Part shown: positions 23,865 to 34,835 of the stretch, in pieces | Layout of the letters: every line of letters starts with the position of its first letter | How positions within the stretch are numbered: position 1 is the first letter of the stretch | Source of the DNA: Lonicera japonica | Lineage: Eukaryota > Streptophyta > Magnoliopsida > Dipsacales > Caprifoliaceae | Assembly (NCBI GenBank): GCA_021464415.1 | Contig: CM038470.1 | Span: 30,685,774-30,749,773, forward strand | DNA: 64,000 nt | Direction: 5' to 3' | Program-made: the position numbers and the translations under genes | Notes under the pieces: model-generated | What the model was told of the DNA's origin: nothing | The model's database searches: none | What the model saw: only the letters and a program-made list of their open reading frames with translations

Positions 23865-25205
23865 GGAGAAGCAGTAAACGAGATCAAACGGAAGCAATGG
23901 ATATTTGTGCAAGTCGCAAGTGACTTTTTCATCACTTTATACAAAGTCTCGGTCCCCTCAATTTGGTTGACAAGCTGCTATCAAGAAGCGTTCCAATCAT
24001 TTCCATGTAATTTTCTCAAGTTCGAAAACAATAAAATATGAAAATTCTTCTTAAAATTTTATGAAACACCATTGGACATACCACACAAATTTTTTTAAGT
24101 AATCTATTTTTCAGCAACTCTGGAAAATGGGTACAAATGTACAATAAAACGGTGACTAACCGCAGAATCTTGCAGTATATTTTGACAACTTTGTTGTTGA
24201 ATATGAAATACATAATTATGTAGAAATTAGTTGATGTTGACCTGTCATACTAAATTTGATAACTCATTACTAAATTATTGTACTAAATTTAATATTGTTT
24301 GTCCGAGTGAAAAAAACAAATAAACAATTAATCTTTGAACATTTTACAATAAAATAACCAAAAATATATATACAAATATTTAAATATTTTACTCATAAAC
24401 ACCATTCAAACATAATATAATTAGACATTTTTAGTATACCACAAAGATCTTTTAAATTATAGCACAAATTAATTATTATTTATTTTGCTCAAAACACTAC
24501 ACACATTTCTTAATTTTACTACAAAAAAATGTGCGGTGTGTAGTTTATTTTTATACGTTTTTTTATTTATGGTGGTCTTAAGTATTTTTAATGGTGTAAA
24601 TCAAGTCTGCCTAAAAGTATCGATGTCAAAATAATATTTCTTTTTGGCACAAGAAACAAACAAGTCCAGTAAGTGAGTGTATTTATTCTATTTATATTAA
24701 AGTAAAATAGTGGTATACAAAAAAATATATATATTGCCTAGATATATAAAATAAAAATAGGAGGATAAAATATTTCAAAAGTCACATAGTGTAACGTCCG
24801 AACAAAAATCTTAAAAAATTATTTGTTTCATTGTGTTTAAGTCAGTTCGGTTTTGTTAGGTTAGTAGTATGCTAGAATTAAGCATCAATAAGTTGCTTAC
24901 CATACACATAAGTGAAATGCGTATGGCTAATAAATGCATGACAAAAATGTGTACTACATATAACCACTTGGATTCTCCCTCAAAATTGCTAACCTAAGTT
25001 ATAAGTTAGGTTCATTATTCTCACATATATATCAAGGAAACTTCTCATTACACTACTAATGTGGGACATTTTGGATTGTTATAATGTACCTGCATTACCA
25101 TCCTTTAAGGAACCAATCAACTGTCCCGTCAAACTAGTACTGACGAGGTTCAAAACATGTATACTCTTGTGAAGAGTAGACAATCATACGATTTGAGTTA
25201 TAGCT
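23865..25205. promoter_or_regulatory. 5' flank of TNL A
   Basis: The first 780 bp or so upstream of the ATG are shared with the flanks of TNL B (41228-42150) and C (52968-54101, less a Helitron). This is the likely core promoter region, although no TATA box stands out. It includes the in-frame 5' leader before the ATG. Farther upstream is AT-rich DNA with no gene. Confidence 0.5.
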
Positions 25206-25500
25206 CATTGGTTCTTTTATCATATTATATTAAAGTAAGTATGATATCTTTACCCCTTACCATACAATACAATTTAGTATTATGGATGCTCTAACGTTAA
25301 ACTTTTACCATATTATTATTATTTATTCTTAAAGTAAGTATGGTATATTTACCCTACTTACCATACAATACAATTTAGTATTATGGATGCTCTAACGATA
25401 AACTTTTACCATATTATTATTATTTATTCTTAAAGTAAGTATGGTATATTTACCCTACTTACCATACAATAAATTTTAGCATTATGGATGCTCTAACGAT
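25206..25500. repeat. 101-bp tandem repeat, about 3 copies
   Basis: The block TATGGATGCTCTAACG recurs at 25281, 25382 and 25483. Each unit contains the near-palindrome AAGTAAGTATGGTA...TACTTACCATAC. The first unit is shorter and more diverged. Confidence 0.8.
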
Positions 25501-25667
25501 GTTTATGTTTTCTATTTATTTTTGTTTTTATCTCGAGCAATAATTGCCGATTTGTCCAACTTTGTTATGACACAGTTCGGATTTCGTGTCAATAAAGGTG
25601 AGAGAGTATCATTATTAATTTATTTATTTTAAAGAAAGAGGCATAAGTCTCTTCCTTTTAAAATAAA

Positions 25668-25795
25668 TAACAAAGAATCCCTTCCAACCCCAAGTGAGAC
25701 TCGAATTCGGGATCTCCCGATTCGGGTGGATGCTTGTACCAGTAAGCTATCTTACTCACTGTAGTCTCATTACCACTTGAGTTCCCCTCTTAATC
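25668..25795 (-). mobile_element. tRNA-derived SINE fragment
   Basis: The minus strand has an A-box-like TAGCTTACTGG (25739-25749). A B-box-like ATTCGAGTCTC lies about 30 bp on (25697-25707). The equivalent in the flank of TNL B is at 42478-42605. Confidence 0.5.
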
Positions 25796-26273
25796 CTTAA
25801 TACATGTCTCATGAGATTTAGGGCGGTCGGTGAAATGAAATTAAGGCAGGGGTGCATTTTACACAAACTTTGATTTTAAAAGATTGTTAGAGATAAAAAA
25901 AAATACATGTTGTGTAAATTTTATACAAAACAAAGTTATAGAAGACTGTTAGAGATGCTCTAAAATGTGTATTTTTGAATTTTTTTTACCCAACAAACAT
26001 ATCTGAAATTTGAATGGTTATCTTATTCAAACATCAAGGGTCCAAATAAATGAACCATAAGGGCACGCGCAGTAAAAATGTTGAAAAACAGTTGAAAGCA
26101 ATAGTAGTTTTTATGAGTTGTTAGAAAAGATAGGATTGAGTTGGTAAAAATGTTCTATTACTTTTCTTGCTTCTTTTTTTCATAGAATAAAATTATTTCT
26201 GCTGTGTAAAAAAAATTTCCATAAAAATAAGAAAAATATATAAAATCAATCATTAAATCACACATTTTTAAGA

Positions 26274-27415
26274 GGGATGTTATTTACACCCTCCATATTT
26301 GTCACTAACACCGCCCTCCTTTTTTTTTAACTAAAAACACAATCTCAACACCCTCCTTTTTGTCACAAACACCCCTTCACATAACCCTCGCTTAACAAAT
26401 TTATCCAATAGTTAAAAACATTAACTTATTTATTTATCGAATTGTTAATAAACTAATATAATATTAACTCAAATAATCAAACCCATATATCCCATTTTTC
26501 TCATTAATTATCACATACCTCTTGTATCAAGTAAAACAAGAAAGAGATGAGAGACTTAGTTTTTTATCATTTGAGCTCCCAAAATCAAGAAATCACAACC
26601 AAATCGAAGTACAAACATGATTGGTAGGTAGTTTGAAGTTTGGATTATGATAGAAAAGAAGTATTGTATATGAGATGGTGAAGAAAAAAGAAGTTCAAGA
26701 GAAAGTTGGTAATGACAATCCACTCCAAGATGAAGCCAAATATATATTGTAGTTGTTATTATTGGTGTATTAATGTATATATAATCTTTCATCCATCATT
26801 TTACATCATTCAAATTGAAACAAACATTTAATCCCCAAAACTGAGTATAAAACAATTTATGTCCAAGCTTTACTCGATTTATATAAGGAGAGAAGCCAGC
26901 TACAACTCTCCCCAAGTAAGGCAAGTGTGTACAAACATATTCACCCCATATGGGACGAGTGTGTTGCACTCATCTCTCATTAAGCGAGCCTTATTTAAAA
27001 AATACTCTAATACATTCAGCACTCCATTACTTTATGTTAAGTGAGTGCTTAACAATACACTCATCCCATGTGAGACAAGTGTATGTGAATGCACTCACTT
27101 CTCATTTGACAAGCCTAATTTGGAAAACACTCCACGTAGAGGATAGAGCCAGAGCTGGGGTCGGGGCCGATGGATGTACAGTGAGATCCGACGAAGGTGA
27201 AGGTGAAAGACGTGAGAGAAAGAGAGGGGGCGTGGTTCGGTGCTTATTCTTTCTCTTCTTTTGTTTTTTTTAATTTTAGTTAAAGTTAATTAGTTTTAAT
27301 TAATGTATTATGTTTTAATTGGGAGGAGAGTATTAGTATTAAAAATTGAACTTAGGGGGGTGTTTGTAACATGAAGGGTGTTAGTGACAACTATAGGGGT
27401 GTAAATAACAACCCC
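26274..27415. mobile_element. TIR element, GGGRTGTTATTTACACCC ends
   Basis: Left end GGGATGTTATTTACACCC and inverted right end GGGGTTGTTATTTACACCCC match over about 40 bp, with a shared GTCACTAACACC block. Flanks TTTTTAAGA (26265-26273) and TTTTTAATC (27416-27424) may be a decayed 9-bp duplication. The interior holds an old internal duplication (about 26914-27050 and 27060-27150). Open frames here lack domains. A related shorter element is at 57525-57830. Confidence 0.65.
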
Positions 27416-27439
27416 TTTTTAATCCAATTTATACATTAA

Positions 27440-27890
27440 ACGGAATCAGAATGACATAAATTTAAAAACTGAACAAGGAATCCTAGGTTTTCGATAATTC
27501 CACCGAGAGCTGCATGAGCAATATATGAGCAAGAGAGTTATCTTTCTCAAGGTAGAAACTAAAAAATTACCCGTCCATTTTTGACTAGATATAGAGTATC
27601 TTCCAAAATAATGCCCACCTCTTTACACACATCATTGTTGCCAATGACAAGTTGAATGATATTAACGGCATCACTCTCGACGATAATCCGGAAAGCCCCG
27701 GATGAAAGTACTTCTGAAAGGACCATAAAAAATCATTCTCCCTTTATAATTGACAGAGAAAAATTGTTCGTCTTAAACACTGTTTTTGCCGCAATTAGAG
27801 TACGCATGCCGTCTCAAAACTCAAATAGTTGTGCATAAACCAACATCGGCGGATCCCAAAAGATAGTTGCATTTGTATTCACTTTAACTC
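27440..27890 (-). pseudogene. RNase H-like (RVT_3) remnant
   Basis: In shifting minus-strand frames the sequence reads GAFRIIVESDAVNIIQLV, then EVGIILEDTLYL and LP.ER....IAHAALGGI. This is the order of the plant LINE-derived RNase H fold (hVESDs..vvqli, eig.iieDi, vpREaN..AhalA). Several stops make it a pseudogene. A more damaged copy lies at 43755-44130. Confidence 0.6.
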
Positions 27891-27899
27891 AGCCGGTAC

Positions 27900-28387
27900 A
27901 TAGGCGACCACTTTTTGAGAATTTTTATAACCAACAAGCTACTCAACTCAATCTAACGACTACTAGAAGGTATAGCGTATATCCATCAATGAATTTATGG
28001 CATTTTAGTTATACGCTAAGTTTTCTTTTATTTTCTAGCTTTTAAATATTTGAAATAGCGTTGGTTTTATATTTATATATAAGAGAATCAAACTTTAGTT
28101 GTTGGTATGACGTGTCATACTTTCATGAGTTACGCTAAGGCCCGCATTTTATTAGCTGTTAGCTGAATAATTATAATTTTAGTGAAAATTTTGCGAATAC
28201 AAATAATTCCTTTCAAATGATTTAATGTAATTACATATTGAATTATGCAACCCACTGCTAGAAAACCCACATTTTATTGAATTATGCAAACCACAAAAAT
28301 AAGCCAGCAACCCACTGCTAGAAAAAAGACATTTGCTACGGCCAAAAATTGTGGTAAAATACTAAAATATGTCATAAACAAATGGAC
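27900..28387. repeat. 3' flank of TNL unit B, distal part
   Basis: Counterpart of 15790-16280 and about 44270-44735. It resumes beyond the Copia element at 33177. Confidence 0.6.
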
Positions 28388-28392
28388 AAGAC

Positions 28393-28619
28393 TGTCAATT
28401 GTATTGTGTATCTCTCTTGAGAGAGTTCTCTCATTATATAGAAATATCCTAGCCAATTTCTGGGCTGAGAATCAGCTATCATTTACAACAATTAGACTAA
28501 ATAAAGGAAATTACAATTGTCCTATTAATTACAAGATATCTACAGCTATAATACAAAATCATGACATAATTAAAATAAACTAATTGAGGCTAAATATATG
28601 CTCTGATATCTGACAGACA
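28393..28619 (-). repeat. Copia 3' LTR
   Basis: The 3' LTR in element orientation, same 227-bp length as the partner. Confidence 0.92.
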
Positions 28620-28630
28620 ACCCCCCTCAA
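28620..28630 (-). other. Copia polypurine tract
   Basis: The minus strand reads TTTGAGGGGGGT directly before the 3' LTR. The terminal TGA of the polyprotein frame overlaps it. Confidence 0.8.
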
Positions 28631-29370
28631 ATTGATGCTGGTTGATCAAGAAACATCAATTTGCTCACAAGAAACTGATGGCGCTGTCGTGTCATAGACT
28701 TTGTAAATATGTCAGCTATCTGAAAATTAGTGGAAACATGAGGCAGAGAAATAACACGGGCTTCCAATGCTTCCCGAATAGAATGACAGTCCACCTCGAT
28801 ATGTTTTGTACGCTCATGGTAAACAGGATTAACAGCAATCTGAATTGCACTAGTGTTATCAGCATGAAAAGGAGTAGGATCAGATTGAGAAAAACTAAGC
28901 TCACCCAAAAGCCCACGAAGCCACAAAATCTCGAAACAAGCAGCAGACATTGCACAATATTCAGACTCAGTAGAAGATTTAGAAACACGAGCTTGTTTCT
29001 TACTTTTCCAAGAGATTAAAGAATCACCAAGAAACATACACCAACCCGTGACAGACCGTCGAGTATTAGGACATCCGGCCCAATCTGCATCACTATAACC
29101 AGTAAAACGAAGAGGAGATCCAGTTGGGAAGAACAACCCGCGGCTGGGTGACCTTCGAAGATAGTGAATGATACGCCGAACAGCAGTTAAATGGAGATGA
29201 CGAGGAGTTTGCATAAACTGGCTAACTTGCTGGACAACATAGAAAATATCAGGTCGAGTAATAGTCAAATAATTTAAGCTGCCTACTAACTGTCGAAACA
29301 TACTAGGATCAGGAAAAAGTTCACCCTCCTCACTACGATATTTCACATTGACTTCCAAAGGGGTATCCAC
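28627..29370 (-). pseudogene. Copia RNase H region
   Basis: Shows LVGSLNYLTITRPDI, SDADWAGC, SVTGWCMFLG, ISWKSKKQ and SSTESEYCAM, ending HERTKHIEVDCH...DIFTKS. It ends at the polypurine tract. Confidence 0.92.
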
Positions 29371-29382
29371 CGAGGAAGAATC

Positions 29383-30177
29383 TTAAAGACCAGCTAGACT
29401 AATTAAATCTTGGGTATATTTGTGTTGATTCAAGAATATACCCGAAGAATTGGTGTGAACCTCCAAACCCAAAAAATATGTAAGAGAGCCAAGGTCCTTC
29501 ATATGAAAAGAAGCTTGAAGATTCTGCTGGAGTTGAGTAATCAAGGTAGAGTCAGAGCCCGTAATGACAATGTCGTCCACATACACAAGTAAAAGTACGA
29601 GACTAGTTGGAGTCTTACGAAGAAACAAAGATGAGTCATATTGGCTCTGAACAAAGGAGAGGCGAAGCAAAGTAGACCTGAATTTCTCGAACCATGCCCG
29701 AGGAGTCTGTTTTAAGCCATATAGAGACCGTTTCAACTTACACACAGAGGAAGACGGTGAAGAAGACAAACCCGGAGGAGGTTTCATGTAAATATCTTCT
29801 TTGAGATCGCCATAAAGGAATGCATTTTTAACGTCTAGTTGGTGAAGTGTCCAGCCATGGGAGGCAGCAACAGAAATAATCATACGCACTGTAGTCATTT
29901 TGGCCACTGGAGCAAAAGTCTCCCCGTAGTTTACCCCATATTCTTGTTTATTGCCAAGGGCAACCAACCGTGCCTTATACCGATCTAGAGTCCCATCAGA
30001 GCGGAGCTTAATTGAATAAACCCATTTACAACCAATTGCTTTAACATCAGAAGGACAAGGAACCAAGTCCCATGTATGATTTTCCTCGAGAGCCCGAAGT
30101 TCTTCATACATTGCTTTTTGCCAACTTTCATGTTTAACCGCCTCGAAAAAGCATGTAGGGATAGGAATAAAAAACAA
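29383..30177 (-). pseudogene. Copia reverse transcriptase region
   Basis: Shows W.LV (Copia RT start), RYKARLVALG, HQLDVKNAFLYGDL, SLYGLKQTPRAWF and the catalytic LLLVYVDDIVITG. YVDD is intact. Confidence 0.92.
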
Positions 30178-30231
30178 AGTAGCATTAAAGGAAATGGCAG
30201 AAAAACCATACCAATTAGGAGGACGGAATAC

Positions 30232-31485
30232 TCAAGCAGATCGCCGAGGAGTAGGAGTTGCAGGTATGTCGAGCTCGAGAGAACTGGTCGAAACTGTCAG
30301 AGATGGCAGGTCATTCTCAGGAGAAGCCGTTGAAACAGTCTCAGATGAAAGGTCAGACTCGAGAAGGGGCAAAGTCGGTTGTCGTCGAGTATAGACAATT
30401 CCTGGTTTAAACCGTTCAGGGGAAGAGACCAATTCATCAAAGCAAGGAAGAATACTAATCTCTGTGGATGACTCAACATGTGTAGAAAAGAAACATTGAT
30501 TCTCAAAGAATACAACATTGCGAGATATACGAAATTTGTTAGAATATGGATCATAGCAAACATAACATTTGTGAGAAATGTTATAACCCATAAAAGCACA
30601 TTTAACAGACTGGGCAGAAAGTTTGTGACGTTCATGAGGTGGTAAATGAACAAAACAAACACATCCAAAAGTATGCAAATTAATATAGCTAGGGTGTTGA
30701 TTATACAAACGATAATATGGGGAATCAAAATTCAAGACCTGAGAGGGCAGTCTATTAATTAAATAAACTGCAATAGATAATGCCTCAACCCAGAATTTAG
30801 AAAGAACCGACGACTCAAACAATAAGGTCCAAACCACATCTAAAAGATGTCGGTTTTTTCGTTCGGCCACACCATTTTGCTGGGGTGTGTAAGGACAAGA
30901 ACGCTGAGACACAATCCCTTTATGTCGTAGGAAATCATAAAACTCGATAGACATGTTCTCTCCACCAGAATCAGATCTCAAAACCTTAATACATGTGGAA
31001 AATTGAGTCTCAATATACATTACAAAGGTCTGAAAAACAAAAAAGACCTCAGATTTGGACCGAAGAAAATATACCCAAGTATACCGACTAAAATCATCGA
31101 TGAATGTCACAAAATATTTATATCGAGCATGAGAAATTACAGGAGAAATGCCCCATACATCACTATGGACAATATCAAAGCATTTTGTAGCACGATTACC
31201 ATGAGACGGAAATGAAAGAGTCTTACTTTTACCAAGTTTGCACATAGAACAATCAAATAACAGATTAGTAGAAACTTGTTCTTTATTGCCTAACAAACCA
31301 GATTTTAACATATGAGACAGAACAACAGAATTTGGATGACCCAAACGCTTGTGCCAAACTTCATTCTGAGTATTAACTGTCATACAAGCCAAAGATAAAC
31401 AACTAGGAATTGAAAAGTGCAGTGGAAATAGTCTACCAACTTTAGGTCCCTTCGCGAGTATCTTCCCCGACACCTGATCCTGCAC
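30232..31485 (-). pseudogene. Copia integrase region
   Basis: GAG-pre-integrase (WHKRLGHPNS) and a zinc-binding C..C (CSMCKLGK) lead into the core with HSDVWG, FIDDFSRYTWVY, LRSDSGGE and PQQNGVAERKNR. The catalytic D, D and E are present. Confidence 0.9.
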
Positions 31486-31533
31486 AAGACAACCATTGCG
31501 AGAGAAATTAACATTACAATTGTTATCAACTAA

Positions 31534-32067
31534 CTATCCAACCAAAATAAGACTTGTGGAAAGTTTAGGAGATACATAAACTTCTCTAAAAGATGGATTG
31601 ATATCTCCTACTTCATTAATAGCTAAATGACTCCCATTAGCTATTTGGATATAAGATGAACCATGATATGGACGAACATTGCAAAGGATATCTGACGATT
31701 TAGTCATATGATTAGATGCACCGGAATCAACAATCCAAGATTTAGATATAGTAGTACCATTACTTTGGAGCCCTAAGGCAGAAAAGGCTGACATAATCAT
31801 CTGCTGAACCATTTCAGGAGTAAGAACAGATTCACCATCCGAAGAAGAAACAGATTTACCATCCGAAGAAGAAGCGACCGAGGTTATCCATGGAGCTGAG
31901 AAGTTGTTCACTTTAGCTTGATAAGCGTTAGGTTGACGATTCTGAGGCCGGGTGGGACATTTTTTAATAAAGTGACCCTGTTTCTTACAATAATTGCAAA
32001 ATTTATTTGCACAATTGACAACAATATAACCATATTCCTTGCAGCTGTAACACTGAACCTTGCACAT
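31534..32067 (-). pseudogene. Copia zinc knuckle and aspartic protease
   Basis: Contains CYSCKEYGYIVVNC (a knuckle lacking its His) and CNYCKKQGHFIKKC (an intact CCHC knuckle). The protease motif WIVDSGASNHMT follows about 120 residues later. Confidence 0.88.
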
Positions 32068-32082
32068 ATCCTTACCCTGTCA

Positions 32083-32748
32083 TTTCCCGTGGGCTGCATA
32101 GGCTACTGGATTCGGATTGGAAATGTTCGAATCTTGTTGGATCATAGCTTGTGTGAGAAGGTGCTGCTCTTCACGAAGTAATTCTCCAAAACAAACATCC
32201 AAGGATGGAGAAGGATCCCGATCCATTAAGTTTGAGCGAGTAACCTCAAATTCAGAGCGCAACTTCATCAAGAATCGATCTTTCTTACTTTGCTCATGAA
32301 GAGCCTAAACATCAGAAAGGGATGCAGCAGGTACCCTTGTGTAAACCATATCAGAAAATTCTCCCCATAAATTTTGAAATCCAGAAAAATACTCTTGAAT
32401 GGAGAGATTGCCTTGAGTGTAATTAGCAATCTCACATTCCAATTAATAGCGACCGACGGTGTTATCCTGGTAATAGACCTTCAGCAAATATTCCCACATG
32501 GTCTTTGCAGTATTATAGGGCCTCATATTAAGCACAATAAGAGGATCGACAGACCCCAATATCCAGGACATCATGCGTGCATCTTTAACCTTCCATTGAG
32601 CCAGTTCCTTAGACTCCGTAGGAGCTGGATCACTACCGTCGATATGTCCCCACAACTCTTTCCCCGTAACATACAATTGAAATTGGAATTCCCAAGTAGA
32701 ATAATTTTTTCCGTTAAAACGGACCCCAAAAAACTCGGTAGAAGACAT
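32083..32748 (-). pseudogene. Copia gag region
   Basis: It starts MSSTEFFGVRFNGKNYSTWE, typical of the Copia gag N-terminus. Internal stops at 32443 and 32305. Confidence 0.85.
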
Positions 32749-32931
32749 GATTCTCCACAACCCACAAAACTTTCTCTTTTTTTTTTACCCTTAACAGAAA
32801 CTGACAAATATCAGCTTGTACCCCCAGAATTATTGATAACTTCCTGTGAAGTCACCAATAGCCAAAGAGACCAATAGCCTAGTCCTAATCCAATTCTGAA
32901 AACTCAAAATTTAACCCTAATTTAGATGGTT

Positions 32932-32943
32932 CCCTCTGATACC
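32932..32943 (-). other. Copia primer binding site (tRNA-iMet type)
   Basis: Just inside the 5' LTR the minus strand reads TGGTATCAGAG, complementary to the 3' end of initiator methionine tRNA, as usual in Copia elements. Confidence 0.85.
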
Positions 32944-32944
32944 A

Positions 32945-33171
32945 TGTCAATTGTGTTGTGTATCTCTCTTGAGAGAGTTCTCTCATTATATAGAAATATC
33001 CTAGCCAATTTCAGGGCAGAGAATCAGCTATCAGTTACAACAATTAGACTAAATAAAGGAAATTACAATTATCCTAATAATTACAAGATATCTACAGCTA
33101 TAATACAAAATCATGACATAATTAAAAGAAACTAATTGAGGCTAAATATATGCTCTGATATCTGACTGACA
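32945..33171 (-). repeat. Copia 5' LTR
   Basis: The 5' LTR in the element's own (minus) orientation, TGTCAG...TTGACA. Paired with 28393-28619. Confidence 0.92.
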
Positions 33172-33176
33172 AAGAC

Positions 33177-34235
33177 AAACCCAACACTAGCTCGAAAATT
33201 GTCACAAATGAGTTATGACGCACCTTGCGATGAGAAAAATACCACTTCTCGCAGAAAATTCAAACGAATAAAAACCCTAAATGGGAATTTTTTTGGGGTG
33301 CACACGTTCATACATTTGTATATTGACTCGCTATCATCAAAACCATCCAAACTTTAGACACTCCACTTTTTTAAACCATTTTTTCAGAACTCTAAAAAAC
33401 CTAGGTGGTTTTCTATAAGCAAATAAATTCTTTTATCAAAGTGGCTCTGCGTCAAGAGATTTTTCCGTTTACCAAATTTAGGGCTGGATTTTCAAGAAGG
33501 TTTTCCTCAATTGTGCAGCCACAATTTTTGTTGGGTCTAGATAATACAATAATACCCATTAAGAAGGGTACCTGCTACAAGAAAATGCCCAATAAGATCA
33601 TCAGAAAGAGCAATTTTGTGTCTAATAGATCTCTTTTCCATTCATTTTCCCCAACAAGATTAGCAAGGATCTTATTTAGCTTTCTACATTTTGTGCCTAA
33701 TAACAGGAAAGCAGCAAATAGTAAGCATATTACTGAAAAAAATAATCTAAGAAGCGTTAAGGCAAACAATCAAATAAAGGATGAACATGCTACTTAGTAT
33801 AATGGGTTAATCTATCCTGTTAAGTTGCGTAAGCAAAACCGCGCAATCTACGTACGAGCGAACAAGTTATTTAATTGGGTAATTAATCAAATGAAAATAT
33901 AATATTGCCCTTCTGAGGTTATACCGCAGATTTAATTGTTCAAATACCAATGCTTATAGAAAGTATAATTGATCTGCATATAGAAAATAAAGAAGAGAAT
34001 AAGTGAGAGACAATAGATTTACTGTACCAAAAGCATGTTTCTGTTTCTACTTTGTATATGTGCAGTAAATTGCCGATCTTATGTTGTTGCAGGCTCCACT
34101 GAAGTATTCGGTAAGAGAGTAAATGAGTAATACTGTGCCTTTTGAAGTCTTCAAATGTGTTTGGCTCAACATTTTTGCAACCTTGAGAACATCTCTTTGT
34201 TGAGGGGTAACATGACATTTTCAATCGAAACTATT
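33177..34235. repeat. 3' flank of TNL unit B, proximal part
   Basis: Counterpart of 16285-17346 in unit A, about 90% alike. It probably includes the TNL B 3' UTR. A 130-codon plus-strand frame (33405-33797) is shorter or broken in units A and C and shows no domain. Confidence 0.6.
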
Positions 34236-34835
34236 TCACGGGTCAAATTCAGACCGCAACCTTTTGGAGTCCTTGGTATCCTCCTCAGAAAACTTGCTGC
34301 TTGTTTCCACTAGTTTGACAATATGCGTGCTCTTAAAGCTCATATTTTCCACAATTATTTCAGCACTATTAACATCTGAATTGGCAAGAGGAAATTGGCC
34401 CTGATCATCCTTGTCAAATTTTGGCCTGAATATCAGATGAACCCCACACTCCTTCACCTCTAGAGGCTGATTTATGTCGAAGGAAACCTCCATTTCTTCT
34501 CCACCTTCGATTGGGTATCCAAAATAATCAAGTGGTATATGGCAAACCCAAGAATGGCGTCCGGGGTTTCGTGGGCCATAACCTAATGGAAACGAATGCC
34601 TAAGCTCAACACCAATTGTCCTATTCATGACAATAGCCTCAGGAGAATGAGTCATTACAGGCCCCTGTTCCTTGGCCTCATAAACAAGCCAAAGAGTCAT
34701 TCCGAGGAATTTATTTTCCGCATCTGATGGAATATCAAATGATATTGAAGACTCCATTGTTTGATGACTGAACCAATCCGGAATATCCCCCCTTGTAAGG
34801 TACATATTAGATGGATGAGCATGTTCAGAGTATCC
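34236..34835 (-). CDS. TNL B exon 5 (C-JID domain)
   Basis: 199 codons plus stop. MYLTRGDIPDWFSHQ, WVCHIPLDYFG, VSFDINQPLEVKECG and VHLIFR are present. Confidence 0.85.
   Translation of the reverse strand, partial: GYSEHAHPSNMYLTRGDIPDWFSHQTMESSISFDIPSDAENKFLGMTLWLVYEAKEQGPVMTHSPEAIVMNRTIGVELRHSFPLGYGPRNPGRHSWVCHIPLDYFGYPIEGGEEMEVSFDINQPLEVKECGVHLIFRPKFDKDDQGQFPLANSDVNSAEIIVENMSFKSTHIVKLVETSSKFSEEDTKDSKRLRSEFDP

Larger units (their letters stand above)
28627..32748 (-). pseudogene. Copia gag-pol polyprotein, broken by six in-frame stops
   Basis: From ATG 32748 to the TGA at 28627-28629, one frame runs the whole way with no frameshift: 1373 codons, normal for a Copia polyprotein. Stops interrupt it at 32443-32445, 32305-32307, 32080-32082, 31534-31536, 30232-30234 and 29383-29385. 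Each is a TAA, TAG or TGA one C-to-T step from a Gln or Arg codon. Domains in order: gag (32748-32080), zinc knuckle CNYCKKQGHFIKKC, protease DSGAS (about 31720), GAG-pre-integrase and integrase (31485-30232), RT (30177-29383), RNase H (29370-28627). Not autonomous now. Confidence 0.92.
28388..33176 (-). mobile_element. Copia LTR retrotransposon with 5-bp TSD
   Basis: 4779 bp between 227-bp LTRs (28393-28619 and 32945-33171), both TG...CA. The target duplication AAGAC is exact (28388-28392 and 33172-33176). The uninterrupted sequence ACAAGACAAACCC survives 3' of TNL A (about 16277) and TNL C (about 44729), so it inserted after the duplication that made unit B. Internal order gag-protease-integrase-RT-RNase H places it in Ty1/Copia. 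About 8 differences between the LTRs (3.5%) imply a fairly recent insertion. Confidence 0.95.
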
